The position numbers were made by a program, and so were the translations under genes. A stretch of DNA of 37,689 bases from Clostridia bacterium. Lineage in GTDB: Bacteria > Bacillota > Clostridia > Oscillospirales > CAG-272. The stretch spans positions 1 through 37,689 of the forward strand of contig JAFUKI010000052.1 of assembly GCA_017467815.1 (NCBI GenBank), in the 5' to 3' direction. The notes under the pieces are model-generated. The model worked only from the letters and a program-made list of their open reading frames with translations. It ran no database searches and was not told where the DNA came from. This document shows, piece by piece, positions 7,601 to 15,983 of the stretch. Within the stretch, counting starts at the first letter, position 1. Every line of letters starts with the position of its first letter.

Positions 7601-9394
7601 ATGACAAAACAGTTGATCATGGGAAATGAAGCCATCGGTCTCGGCGCAATCTGTGCCGGGGTTCAAGTGGTTACCGGTTATCCCGGAACACCTTCCACCG
7701 AAGTACTGGAATCCGTGGCGAAACACAATCCCGGTGATATTTATGTGGAATGGTCCGTAAATGAAAAAACGGCTCTGGAAATCGCTGCCGGTGCCGCCTA
7801 TGCCGGTGCGCGGGTTATGGTAACCATGAAGCAGGTAGGTCTGAATGTGGCATCCGATCCGCTGATGTCCCTCTCCTATGTTGGAGTAAAAGGGGGAATG
7901 GTAATTCTCGTGGCGGACGATCCCGGTCCGATTTCTTCTCAGACGGAACAGGATACCCGTACATTCGGTGCTTACTCCAAGCTGCCCGTTTTTGACCCGT
8001 CCTCGCCGGAAGAAGCCTTTGCCATGGTGGGAGATGCATTTGCCCTGTCGGAAAAATACGGTACGCCGGTTATTCTGCGTCCCACCACAAGAATCTGCCA
8101 TGCTTATGCCACCATTGCAGTACCGGAAACAAGAGAGAGCCGTGTACCGGAAGGATTTGTGAAAGATTCCCGTTGGGTTATCTTCCCGAAGCTTTCCTAT
8201 GCTGCCCACAAACGAATCGAAGAACGGAACAGAGAACTTCGCCACACTCTTTCCGCCTCTGCTTACAATACATACACATCCGGTAAAGGGAGAAAAGGCA
8301 TTGCCTGCGGTGGTGTCAGCTACGCCTATGTAAAGGAAGCACTGTCCATTCTGGGTGCGGAGGTTCCCCTGCTGAAAGTGGGTATCCCCCATCCTTTTCC
8401 GGAAGACACTGCCATGGAATTATTGGCAGACACCGACGAAATCCTGGTGTGCGAAGAACTGGATGGCGTGATCGAGAAAGAATTGTTCGCCCTTCTGGGT
8501 CAGAAGCAGCTCTGCCGGGTGATCCGCGGAAAAACAGACGGTACCACACCTTCTGCCGGAGAAAATACCGTCAACGGACTTATGGATATCATTGCTGAAT
8601 ATCTCGGTATCGCCAAACCCTCCCAGCCGGTACGGAAAGCGCCGCCCGCGTTGCCCGTACGTCCGCCGGTTCTGTGTGCAGGATGTCCCCACAGAGCGTC
8701 CTTCTATGCGGTCAAACAGGCAATGAAGGGACGAAAGGCAGTTTTCGCCGGGGATATCGGATGCTATACCCTGGGAAATGCCATGCCGCTGGATATGACG
8801 GATACCTGTCTCTGTATGGGTGCCGGTATTACCGTTGCGCAGGGTATCTCCCGTGTTCAGCCGGATACAGTATGCTTCTCCTTCACGGGAGATTCCACAT
8901 TCTATCACACGGGACTGCCGAATCTTGCCAATGCGGTATACAACAATGCCAATATGGTAGCTGTAATTCTGGACAATTCCACCACCGCCATGACCGGTCA
9001 TCAGCCCAATCCCAACACCGGGAAGAATGTCATGGGTGAAGTGGCTGCGAAGATTGACATTGAAGGGGCGCTTCGGGGTATTGGTATTACCGATATTGCC
9101 GTAGTGAATCCTCTGGATCAGGATGCGGCAGTGAAAGCGGTACAGCACGCGGCAGATCACGAAGGGGTTTCCGCCATTATCTTCCGCGCCCCCTGTATTG
9201 CACTGTTCAAGCCGGAAAAACTGTGTGCTGTGGATACGGCAAAATGTATCGGCTGCCGCAAGTGCCTCCGTGAGCTGGGATGCCCCGGTCTGATCAAGGA
9301 TGGCAAAAAAGTGCGTATCGACACCGGACTTTGCTACGGATGCGGACTGTGCATCGGTATCTGTCCGGTAAGTGCTATTCAATATGAAGCGTAA
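7601..9394 (+). CDS. iorA: Indolepyruvate ferredoxin oxidoreductase, alpha subunit
   Basis: Large subunit of the oxygen-sensitive enzyme converting aryl pyruvates (indole-, phenyl- or hydroxyphenylpyruvate) plus CoA to aryl-acetyl-CoA and CO2 while reducing ferredoxin. Visible in order: the pyrimidine-binding domain (about 1-170, GYPGTPSTEVLE), a central transketolase-C-like part, the thiamine-diphosphate domain (about 350-520, GDSTFYHTGLPNL and later DNSTTAMTG), and a C-terminal pair of 4Fe-4S motifs with cysteines near 549, 552, 555, 561 and 578, 581, 584, 588. Length 597 is typical. The ATG at 7601 is fixed by AAAGGAGG seven bases upstream; an ATG at 7574 has no such site. iorB follows directly. 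Confidence 0.95.
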   Translation: MTKQLIMGNEAIGLGAICAGVQVVTGYPGTPSTEVLESVAKHNPGDIYVEWSVNEKTALEIAAGAAYAGARVMVTMKQVGLNVASDPLMSLSYVGVKGGMVILVADDPGPISSQTEQDTRTFGAYSKLPVFDPSSPEEAFAMVGDAFALSEKYGTPVILRPTTRICHAYATIAVPETRESRVPEGFVKDSRWVIFPKLSYAAHKRIEERNRELRHTLSASAYNTYTSGKGRKGIACGGVSYAYVKEALSILGAEVPLLKVGIPHPFPEDTAMELLADTDEILVCEELDGVIEKELFALLGQKQLCRVIRGKTDGTTPSAGENTVNGLMDIIAEYLGIAKPSQPVRKAPPALPVRPPVLCAGCPHRASFYAVKQAMKGRKAVFAGDIGCYTLGNAMPLDMTDTCLCMGAGITVAQGISRVQPDTVCFSFTGDSTFYHTGLPNLANAVYNNANMVAVILDNSTTAMTGHQPNPNTGKNVMGEVAAKIDIEGALRGIGITDIAVVNPLDQDAAVKAVQHAADHEGVSAIIFRAPCIALFKPEKLCAVDTAKCIGCRKCLRELGCPGLIKDGKKVRIDTGLCYGCGLCIGICPVSAIQYEA

Positions 9395-9407
9395 GGAGGA
9401 TGGGATC

Positions 9408-9989
9408 ATGCTGAATATTTTACTTTGCGGTGTCGGCGGTCAGGGGACTGTTCTGGCTTCCAAAATCCTTGCCAAATCAGCCATTCGCCAGGGAAAAACC
9501 GCTCATACGGCGGAAACCATCGGCATGGCACAGCGCGGCGGTTCCGTTACCAGTCATGTGCGTATCGGGGAAGCGGCGTATTCTCCCCTGATTCCTCTGG
9601 GACGGGCAGATGTGCTGATCGCCTTTGAACCGGCGGAAGCAGTACGGAATCTGCCCTATCTGAAGGACGGCGGGACAGCCATTGTAAGTAATACCGCTGT
9701 AAAACCGGTTACGGATGCCCTTTCAACGACTGACTACAGCGGAGACGCCATGTTTGCGTATCTCCGGGATGAGAACATCCGTCTGATCGAAGTGGACGGC
9801 GAGGAACTCATTCGCATCTGCGGGTCAGCCAAGGTACTGAACATGGCTCTGCTCGGTGCTGCTGCCGCTTCCGGAGAAATGAACATCACCACAGACGATC
9901 TCTGCGAAATCATCAGAACCACTTTACCGGAGAAATTCCATACAATGAATCTGCAGGCAGTGGAGCTTGGTGCGCGCAGTGTCCGATAA
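9408..9989 (+). CDS. iorB: Indolepyruvate ferredoxin oxidoreductase, beta subunit
   Basis: Small subunit of the IorAB complex, corresponding to the gamma domain of 2-oxoacid:ferredoxin oxidoreductases. The 193-residue product begins with the glycine-rich LLCGVGGQGTVLAS (about 4-17) and has the ETIGMAQRGGSVTSHVRIG segment (about 42-60), both hallmarks of the family. The ATG at 9408 is chosen because AAGGAGG overlaps the iorA stop and lies 7 bases upstream; the longer frame from 9372 runs inside iorA. The 13-base spacing from iorA fits a 1:1 complex made from one mRNA. Confidence 0.94.
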   Translation: MLNILLCGVGGQGTVLASKILAKSAIRQGKTAHTAETIGMAQRGGSVTSHVRIGEAAYSPLIPLGRADVLIAFEPAEAVRNLPYLKDGGTAIVSNTAVKPVTDALSTTDYSGDAMFAYLRDENIRLIEVDGEELIRICGSAKVLNMALLGAAAASGEMNITTDDLCEIIRTTLPEKFHTMNLQAVELGARSVR

Positions 9990-10045
9990 AATTACCAATA
10001 ATACACATTATTTAAATAGCCTTGAACGGCAGAATGGAGACTTCC

Positions 10046-11281
10046 ATGAGAATCAACAAATTCCAACTTGCTCTCGTGCGTGAAAGACTGCGCGCTTTGA
10101 AGAATTTCCAGACACCTCTTTACAAAGATAAACTGGCAGACATCGATCCTGATGAACTGCTTACCCCCGAACAGTTTGAATCCCTTCCCTTCACCGAAAA
10201 AGCGGAACTCCGTGAAGTATATCCCCTGGGCAATCAGGCGGTACCCGATGAACAGATCGTCCGCATCCATTCTTCCTCCGGTACAACGGGGACGCCCATT
10301 ATTATTCCCTATACCCGAAAGGACGTAGAGGACTGGGCGGATATGTTTGCGCGCTGTTATGCGGTTGCCGGTATTACCGCTGCCGACAGGATTCATATCA
10401 CGCCCGGTTACGGTCTCTGGACGGCGGGTATCGGTTTCCAGCTGGGTTGTGAGAAACTGGGTGCCATGGCGATCCCCATGGGTCCCGGCAACACCGACAA
10501 ACAGTTAAAAATGATGATGGATATGAAAAGTACCGTTCTCTGCGCTACTTCTTCCTATGCCCTTCTTCTGGCGGAAGAAATCGAAAAGCGGGGTATCGGT
10601 GATAAGATCTGCCTGAAAAAAGGTGTGATCGGTTCTGAGCGCTGGGGTGACAAGATGCGCGCCAGAATTTCGAGAGAGCTTGGTGTTGAACTGTACGACA
10701 TTTACGGACTGACGGAAATCTACGGTCCCGGCATAGGTATCAACTGTGAAAAGGATGAACCGATGCATTATTGGGATGATTATATTTATCTGGAAATCAT
10801 TGATCCCAAAACCGGCAAGAATGTACCGGACGGGGAAATCGGTGAAATCGTAATCACCACCCTGCGCAAAGAAGGTGCGCCGCTGATCCGTTACCGTACC
10901 CACGACCTGTCCCGTATTGTTCCCGAACCCTGCTCCTGCGGACTTTCCTATCCCCGTATCGACCGTATTATCGGACGGAGTGACGACATGATCAAGGTCA
11001 AGGGTGTGAATATTTACCCCGGTCAGGTAGAGGATGTACTCCGTGAAGTGGAAGGTGTCAGCAGTGAGTATCAGGTTATGATTGACCATGTAAACGGTAA
11101 GGATATTATGACGCTGTTCTTTGAAACCGATGCCGGTGTTGTGAAAAAGGAAGTGGAAAAGACAGTGCAGAGCGTATTCAAAGCACGGGTCGGTCTTATG
11201 GTAGAACCGAAAGCGGTATCCATCGGAGAACTGCCCAGAAGCGAAAAGAAATCCACCAGAATTTTCGATAACCGGTATTAA
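10046..11281 (+). CDS. paaK: Phenylacetate-CoA ligase family protein
   Basis: AMP-forming aryl-acetate:CoA ligase of the PaaK type. Behind iorAB it may interconvert aryl-acetyl-CoA and the free aryl acetate, so the pathway can excrete aryl acetates or activate them. The 411-residue product contains the P-loop SSSGTTGTP (76-84), the adenylate motif YGLTEIYGPG, the YRTHDLSRI segment, and GRSDDMIKVKGVNIYPGQ at the hinge to the small C-terminal domain. Start choice: ATG 10046 has GGAGA five bases upstream; an in-frame ATG at 10034 and TTG at 10022 lack one. It lies 56 bases after iorB and is closed by a terminator. The exact acid substrate is not determined. Confidence 0.9.
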   Translation: MRINKFQLALVRERLRALKNFQTPLYKDKLADIDPDELLTPEQFESLPFTEKAELREVYPLGNQAVPDEQIVRIHSSSGTTGTPIIIPYTRKDVEDWADMFARCYAVAGITAADRIHITPGYGLWTAGIGFQLGCEKLGAMAIPMGPGNTDKQLKMMMDMKSTVLCATSSYALLLAEEIEKRGIGDKICLKKGVIGSERWGDKMRARISRELGVELYDIYGLTEIYGPGIGINCEKDEPMHYWDDYIYLEIIDPKTGKNVPDGEIGEIVITTLRKEGAPLIRYRTHDLSRIVPEPCSCGLSYPRIDRIIGRSDDMIKVKGVNIYPGQVEDVLREVEGVSSEYQVMIDHVNGKDIMTLFFETDAGVVKKEVEKTVQSVFKARVGLMVEPKAVSIGELPRSEKKSTRIFDNRY

Positions 11282-11308
11282 GGGCATATAAAAAAAGTAT
11301 ATTTTTGG

Positions 11309-11345
11309 AAACATCCTGTGTTATTACAATGCAGGATGTTTTTGG
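11309..11345 (+). terminator. Intrinsic terminator after paaK
   Basis: Perfect 10-bp inverted repeat, AAACATCCTG (11309-11318) and CAGGATGTTT (11332-11341), with a 13-base loop and a run of five T residues at its 3' edge, 28 bases after the paaK stop. The stem is only moderately GC-rich, so efficiency may be partial. Confidence 0.7.
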
Positions 11346-11403
11346 ATTCCGGAATTGTTTCTTGTATATTTCCCCCACATTTGCAAATACTGAAAAAGTA
11401 CAG

Positions 11404-11469
11404 CCGACAAAAGCGGTACGGACAGAAATACAGAAAATTCTACATTCCTGTCCCCACCTTTTTTGTCGG
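11404..11469 (+). terminator. Long nested hairpin, probable second terminator
   Basis: A 66-base inverted repeat. Arms 11404-11425 and 11448-11469 pair at 18 of 22 positions plus one G-T. The inner GC-rich stem GGTnnGGACAG/CTGTCCnnACC (11415-11425 with 11448-11458) is followed directly by six T residues (11459-11464), as in intrinsic terminators. The outer CCGACAAAA/TTTTGTCGG arms extend it by pairing an A-tract with the T-tract. It ends six bases before the -35 of the next gene, so it appears to insulate that gene from readthrough. Confidence 0.55.
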
Positions 11470-11475
11470 GAACAC

Positions 11476-11504
11476 TTGCACTTTTGAGAATTGTGTATTA
11501 TAAT
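11476..11504 (+). promoter_or_regulatory. Promoter of the DUF1846 gene
   Basis: TTGCAC (11476-11481) and TATAAT (11499-11504) are separated by 17 bp, a strong sigma-A-type match. Initiation near 11511 gives a leader of about 50 bases. Confidence 0.75.
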
Positions 11505-11563
11505 ATATCTATGTGATTTTTTTGAAAGGTTTTCTGCCTTCGGGTATGTTATAGGATGTTATG

Positions 11564-13045
11564 ATGAGACAAGGATTTGACAACGACAAATATAATGCAC
11601 TCCAGACGGAAAAAATTCTGGAACGAATAAACGACTTCGGCGGCAAGCTCTATCTGGAATTCGGCGGTAAGCTCTTTGATGATTATCATGCTTCCCGTGT
11701 ACTGCCCGGATTTGCACCCGACAGCAAGATCAATATGCTGATGCAGCTGAAGGATCAGGCGGAAATCGTCATCGTTGTATCTGCAGCTGCCATTGAACAG
11801 AATAAAATGCGTGCCGATCTGGGGATCACCTATGATATGGATGCCCTCCGGCTTATGGATGCTTTCAGAGAACGCGGTCTGTATGTGGGCAGTATTGTTA
11901 TCACCCAGTACGCTTCCCAGCCTGCCGCAGATCTGTTTATCAAACGGCTGACCAATCTGGGTATCCGTGTTTTCAAGCATTATATTATCCCCGGTTATCC
12001 CACCAATACCAAGCTGATCCTGTCCCCGGACGGTTACGGTAAAAATGAATATATCGAAACGGAACGGGAACTGGTTGTGGTCACTGCCCCCGGTCCCGGC
12101 AGCGGCAAAATGGCAACCTGTCTGTCCCAGCTGTATCAGGACAGCATCCGCGGATGCAAATCCGGATACGCGAAATACGAAACCTTCCCCATCTGGAATC
12201 TTCCCCTTACCCATCCGGTAAATATTGCGTACGAAGCCGCTACGGTGGATCTGTCCGATGTCAATATGATCGACCCCTTCCACCTGGACGCTTACGGCAC
12301 CACTACCGTCAATTACAACCGCGACGTAGAAATTTTCCCGGTTCTCAGAGCCCTTTTTGATGGCATTTACGGCACCTGCCCCTACAAGTCCCCCACCGAT
12401 ATGGGTGTGAACATGGCCGGTTACTGTATTTACGATGATGAAGCGGTTTCCGATGCCGCACGGATGGAGATCGTCAGAAGATATTATGATTGTCTGGTGA
12501 AGAAAGCCAAGGGAAAGACCGGCAGTGAAGACATCTACAAGATGGAACTGATCATGAACCGTGCCGGAATTACCATAAATGCCCGTAAGCCTGTTCAGGC
12601 AGCCCTGGACAAAGCGGCACAGACCGACGGTCCAAGTGCAGCCATTGAACTGCCGGACGGTATGATCGTTACGGGAAAGACTTCGGAACTGATGGGTGCT
12701 TCCGCGGCGGCTCTGCTGAATGCGCTGAAGACACTTGCCGGTATTGACGACGACATTCACCTGATCTCCCCCGTGATCTTAGAGCCGATCTGCCAGCTGA
12801 AGACGGAGAACCTCGGTTCCCACAACCCCAGACTTCACGCGGATGAGATTCTGATCGCACTGTCCATCAGTGCCGCCGGTGATGAATATGCCCGCCGTGC
12901 TTTCGCCTGCCTGCCCCAGCTTGCCGGATGTGAAGCACACTCCAGCGTAATCGTATCCCAGGTTGACGTGGACACCTACCGCAAGTTGGGAATTCATCTG
13001 ACCTGCGAGCCGGTTTACGGAACCAAGAAGCTGTATCACAGATAA
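11564..13045 (+). CDS. DUF1846 family protein, function unknown
   Basis: A 493-residue predicted cytosolic protein matching the DUF1846 family, widespread in anaerobic Bacillota and without an established biochemical role. Family-like landmarks are the N-terminal MRQGFDNDKY and LYLEFGGKLFDDYHASRVL, then KYETFPIWNLPLTHPVN and VNYNRDVEIFPVL in the middle. A glycine-rich GPGSGKMAT at about residues 177-185 resembles a nucleotide-binding P-loop, but Met replaces the usual Ser/Thr after the Lys. I prefer ATG 11564 over the adjacent ATG 11561 because AGGA is 7 bases upstream and homologues begin at the equivalent position. It has its own promoter and terminators on both sides, so it appears monocistronic. 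Confidence 0.88.
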   Translation: MRQGFDNDKYNALQTEKILERINDFGGKLYLEFGGKLFDDYHASRVLPGFAPDSKINMLMQLKDQAEIVIVVSAAAIEQNKMRADLGITYDMDALRLMDAFRERGLYVGSIVITQYASQPAADLFIKRLTNLGIRVFKHYIIPGYPTNTKLILSPDGYGKNEYIETERELVVVTAPGPGSGKMATCLSQLYQDSIRGCKSGYAKYETFPIWNLPLTHPVNIAYEAATVDLSDVNMIDPFHLDAYGTTTVNYNRDVEIFPVLRALFDGIYGTCPYKSPTDMGVNMAGYCIYDDEAVSDAARMEIVRRYYDCLVKKAKGKTGSEDIYKMELIMNRAGITINARKPVQAALDKAAQTDGPSAAIELPDGMIVTGKTSELMGASAAALLNALKTLAGIDDDIHLISPVILEPICQLKTENLGSHNPRLHADEILIALSISAAGDEYARRAFACLPQLAGCEAHSSVIVSQVDVDTYRKLGIHLTCEPVYGTKKLYHR

Positions 13046-13084
13046 AATTCATATATAAAACGGTCTGTCGCAAATAAAATTTTT

Positions 13085-13123
13085 CAGGGTAAGGAAAACT
13101 TTTTTAAAGCTTTCCTTACCCTG
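13085..13123. terminator. Bidirectional terminator between the DUF1846 gene and rqcH
   Basis: Perfect 13-bp inverted repeat CAGGGTAAGGAAA/TTTCCTTACCCTG (13085-13097 and 13111-13123) with a 13-base loop, lying between convergent genes. A T-rich run precedes it and an AT-rich stretch follows it, so it can serve transcripts from both directions. It ends about 57 bases past the rqcH stop on the minus strand. Confidence 0.8.
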
Positions 13124-13180
13124 AAGATTTTCACAGCAATTCTTCGCTCCCCTGCTTAATACGACATCCCTTTTTGATCG

Positions 13181-14938
13181 TTATTTCCGCATCATGGCTT
13201 TGACCTTTTCCGCATCCGGTGTGACGTAAGCGGTCCAGTTGGTATAGTAGACCACAAATCCCGGTTTGGCGCCGGCAGGTTTCTTGACTTGCCGTACTTT
13301 CAGATAATCCACCGGTACCATGACACCGTCTGCCGCTTTGGAATTGTACGCCGCGATCATCGCCGCTTCCGTAAATGCCGTTTCGGTGGGTTCGTCCTCG
13401 CCGTCCTTGCATACCAGTACCACATGGGAGCCCGGCTGATTCTTTACGTGGAACCACCAGTCGTTCCGGTCTGCCAGATGGGAGGTCAGGTGGTCGTTGG
13501 CAATATTGTTTCTGCCGCAGTACACCGTGTACCCTTCCGATGTTTCGTACCGCTGGATCAGGGGCGCCTGCTTCTTCTTTTCCGTGTAATTCTTCATTTT
13601 GGAAGCATAGCCGCTGTGGTACAGTTCGTCACGGATTTCCATCATTTCCCTTTCGGTTTCTGCTCTGGTCAGAGAATCCAGTACCGTATAGATATACGCC
13701 AGCTCCTCTTCCGCTTTCTGCAGCTGTTCCGTAAGGTGGATTTTGGCTGCTTTGGACTTGTTGTATTTTTTATAATACGCCTGGGCGTTCTGGGACGGAG
13801 TCAGCCGTTTGTCCAGAGGAATCTCCACCGTTTCGCAGTTTTCGCTCCAGTAATTCTCAAGAACCGCCTTTTCCATACCACGGTTCAGGCGGTAAATATT
13901 GGCGGTGATCAGATCCCCCCACAGTTTCCAGATCTCTCCTTCTTCACAGGCTGCCAGCTCTTCCCTTTGCAGTGCCATTTTTTTTGTGATACGGGTTTCC
14001 GCATTGGACAGGAGTTTGAATATATCTGCCGCACGTTTGTGCAGTCGTTCTTCTCGGCTCCGTTCTTCGAAATAGGCATCCACCAATTCACCGAAGGTTT
14101 CACAGACGGATACCGTAAACTCCTTCTCATACTGCGTCATATCGCAATAACAGTATTCCACCGGTTTTCCCGTGGTATCCCGTACCAGAACCGGCGTTCC
14201 CACACCATCTCTGATACCGTTGATGACGTTGAAGAAAGACTGCTTCAGCAAGGGCGCGCATTCTTCCATGGTGCCGCCCGTATGCCCACAGCTCCGGTAG
14301 GCGATTTCTCTGGCTGTTACCGGTGCAAGACCCAGGAAGTTGGACATGATAAACTTCTCTGCCAATCTGCTGGGTTCGCAGGCGGCAGCAAGGCGGTTGA
14401 ACTCCCGTTCATCCAGCTCCAGGGGATTGGTTTTGTCCTGCTTCGGGGGGATTTCGTAGATCATCCCTGCCAGTACCTGACGTTTTTCACTGGTGGTAAA
14501 GTCGATGCTTTTCAGTACACCGATGATCTTGTCATCTGCTGAGGTAATGATCAGGTTGGAAAATTTCCCCATGATCTCCGCAATGATATGCTTCTGGGTC
14601 GGGAAACCCAGATCATCGTGGGTATCAAATGTAAATCTGGCGGCTCTTTCAAAATCCAGCTGCTCAATTTTCGCCAGTCTTGCCCCCACAAAATGCTTCC
14701 GCAGCATCATGCAGAACATCGGCGGTGTTGCGGGGTTTTCCGGTTTGGCGGCTGTCAGGTGGATACGCGGACCGGCTGAACCTGCGGACAGCAGAAGCCT
14801 GTGGTCCTTTCCGCCGCATCGGATCACCAATACGATTTCTTCTTTACCCGGCTGGTAGATCTTATCCACCTTTCCCCCAACCAGTATTTCTGTACATTCT
14901 TTGACTACAAATCGCAGCATTCCGGCATCAAATGCCAT
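13181..14938 (-). CDS. rqcH: RqcH/Rqc2 homologue (NFACT family ribosome quality-control factor)
   Basis: Binds stalled 50S-peptidyl-tRNA complexes and directs C-terminal alanine tailing of the stuck chain for degradation; older annotations call this family fibronectin-binding protein FbpA. The 585-residue product has the NFACT-N domain at the start (MAFDAGMLRFVVKE, EIMGKFSNLI), a long helical coiled-coil middle (about 280-440), and the C-terminal NFACT-R domain with DWWFHVKNQPGSHVVLV. The Asp-Arg pair reported as essential in Bacillus RqcH at 97-98 appears here as Glu97-Arg98. The ATG at 14938 has GGAGGA upstream. It follows the GNAT gene by 51 bases and is probably cotranscribed with it. Confidence 0.93.
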   Translation of the reverse strand: MAFDAGMLRFVVKECTEILVGGKVDKIYQPGKEEIVLVIRCGGKDHRLLLSAGSAGPRIHLTAAKPENPATPPMFCMMLRKHFVGARLAKIEQLDFERAARFTFDTHDDLGFPTQKHIIAEIMGKFSNLIITSADDKIIGVLKSIDFTTSEKRQVLAGMIYEIPPKQDKTNPLELDEREFNRLAAACEPSRLAEKFIMSNFLGLAPVTAREIAYRSCGHTGGTMEECAPLLKQSFFNVINGIRDGVGTPVLVRDTTGKPVEYCYCDMTQYEKEFTVSVCETFGELVDAYFEERSREERLHKRAADIFKLLSNAETRITKKMALQREELAACEEGEIWKLWGDLITANIYRLNRGMEKAVLENYWSENCETVEIPLDKRLTPSQNAQAYYKKYNKSKAAKIHLTEQLQKAEEELAYIYTVLDSLTRAETEREMMEIRDELYHSGYASKMKNYTEKKKQAPLIQRYETSEGYTVYCGRNNIANDHLTSHLADRNDWWFHVKNQPGSHVVLVCKDGEDEPTETAFTEAAMIAAYNSKAADGVMVPVDYLKVRQVKKPAGAKPGFVVYYTNWTAYVTPDAEKVKAMMRK

Positions 14939-14989
14939 AATATTCCTCCATACACAGGGAATGGTTCGCCCTGTTTTCCTTACAGTGTC

Positions 14990-15697
14990 TTATTCTTCTG
15001 ATGCATCCCGGCGGTAATACACCATGGGCAGTATGCGGCTGTATAATGTAAAGCCTGCGGATTCTGCGGTTGCCATGGACGCCTTGTTGTCTTCTTCGCA
15101 GAGATATTTTACTTCCATACCGCGTTTCATAAAATACTGTGCCAACGCAATAACGCATGCCTTTCCGTACCCTCTGCGGCGGTAATCCGGGTCACATTCC
15201 ACGGTGATTTCGATAACGGAATCCTCCTGCATATCGTTTACAGCAGCCAGTGCCACAATTCTGCCGTCCTCGCGGATCACTGTCATACGGTCATCGGGGT
15301 TATCCGGATCCAGTTCAAATTCTTCCAGAACTTCCATGCTATTTTCCCGGTCTTCTTCTGTCAGTTCGGACAGCAGTTCCGCAAGGCGGGATTTTTCCGT
15401 TTCGGCGGGCATGGCGGACATACGGTATTCTCTGTGAATATGGGGCACAAACGCTTCCGTATCATATTCCAGTTCCGTCATGATTGGTTTCAGGGCATCT
15501 TCCAGCCAGGCAATGGCTTCCGGCGCGAAGGGATCGGCAAATTTCTCCCCGAACGTTTCTGCTGTCTTTTCGCAGAAAGAATACACCAGATAATCCGTGT
15601 TTCCGTCCGCATACTGAATGATCTGCACAGGTACGGCGATATGGTACCGTTCTTCCACAACCATTTTTTCAAATTCACTGTCTTCTCTGATAATCAC
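14990..15697 (-). CDS. GNAT family N-acetyltransferase
   Basis: Predicted acetyl-CoA-dependent N-acetyltransferase of unknown substrate, 235 residues. The N-terminal half (about 1-120) matches no family I recognise. The C-terminal half has the GNAT core: a strand pair with GRIVALAAVND, then EITVECDPDYRRRGYGKA, whose RRRGYGKA is the acetyl-CoA pyrophosphate loop, then the C-terminal SAGFTLYSR strand. I start it at GTG 15697, because AAGGAGG lies 8 bases upstream of that codon. An upstream in-frame GTG at 15715 would place the ribosome-binding site inside the coding sequence. It is divergent from lon and precedes rqcH. Confidence 0.85.
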   Translation of the reverse strand: MIIREDSEFEKMVVEERYHIAVPVQIIQYADGNTDYLVYSFCEKTAETFGEKFADPFAPEAIAWLEDALKPIMTELEYDTEAFVPHIHREYRMSAMPAETEKSRLAELLSELTEEDRENSMEVLEEFELDPDNPDDRMTVIREDGRIVALAAVNDMQEDSVIEITVECDPDYRRRGYGKACVIALAQYFMKRGMEVKYLCEEDNKASMATAESAGFTLYSRILPMVYYRRDASEE

Positions 15698-15909
15698 TGT
15701 CCGTACCTCCTTCACATAAAAAAGCCTGTGAATATTTCTGCTTACTGTATTGTATCGTAACTCACCCCCGGAAATCTATAAGATTTTATGAATATTTTGA
15801 TTTTCGTACCTACTTTGCGAAATTTTTTCGGTCATTTTCCCGTTTTTGCTTCTTTACAATAAAAAGTTACAAATATTCATATTCTTCTGTGGATTTGCGG
15901 GCGGAAATG

Positions 15910-15918
15910 TGTTATAAT
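15910..15918 (+). promoter_or_regulatory. Extended -10 promoter upstream of lon
   Basis: TGTTATAAT at 15910-15918 matches the extended -10 consensus, about 65 bases before the lon ATG. A -35 hexamer is weak or absent at the right spacing. I looked for a CIRCE-like heat-shock operator here and saw none. The remaining ~190 bases of the divergent gap to the GNAT gene are AT-rich without a supportable gene. Confidence 0.55.
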
Positions 15919-15983
15919 ATACTGATTACATTTATTTGTATGTAGAATTTTGCATTTTGCGTTTCTGAAAGGACTTATTATAT

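Noticed and set aside
15716..15983. CIRCE or similar heat-shock operator before lon
   Set aside because: No 9-bp inverted repeat with the expected spacing and no conserved operator half-sites were visible.
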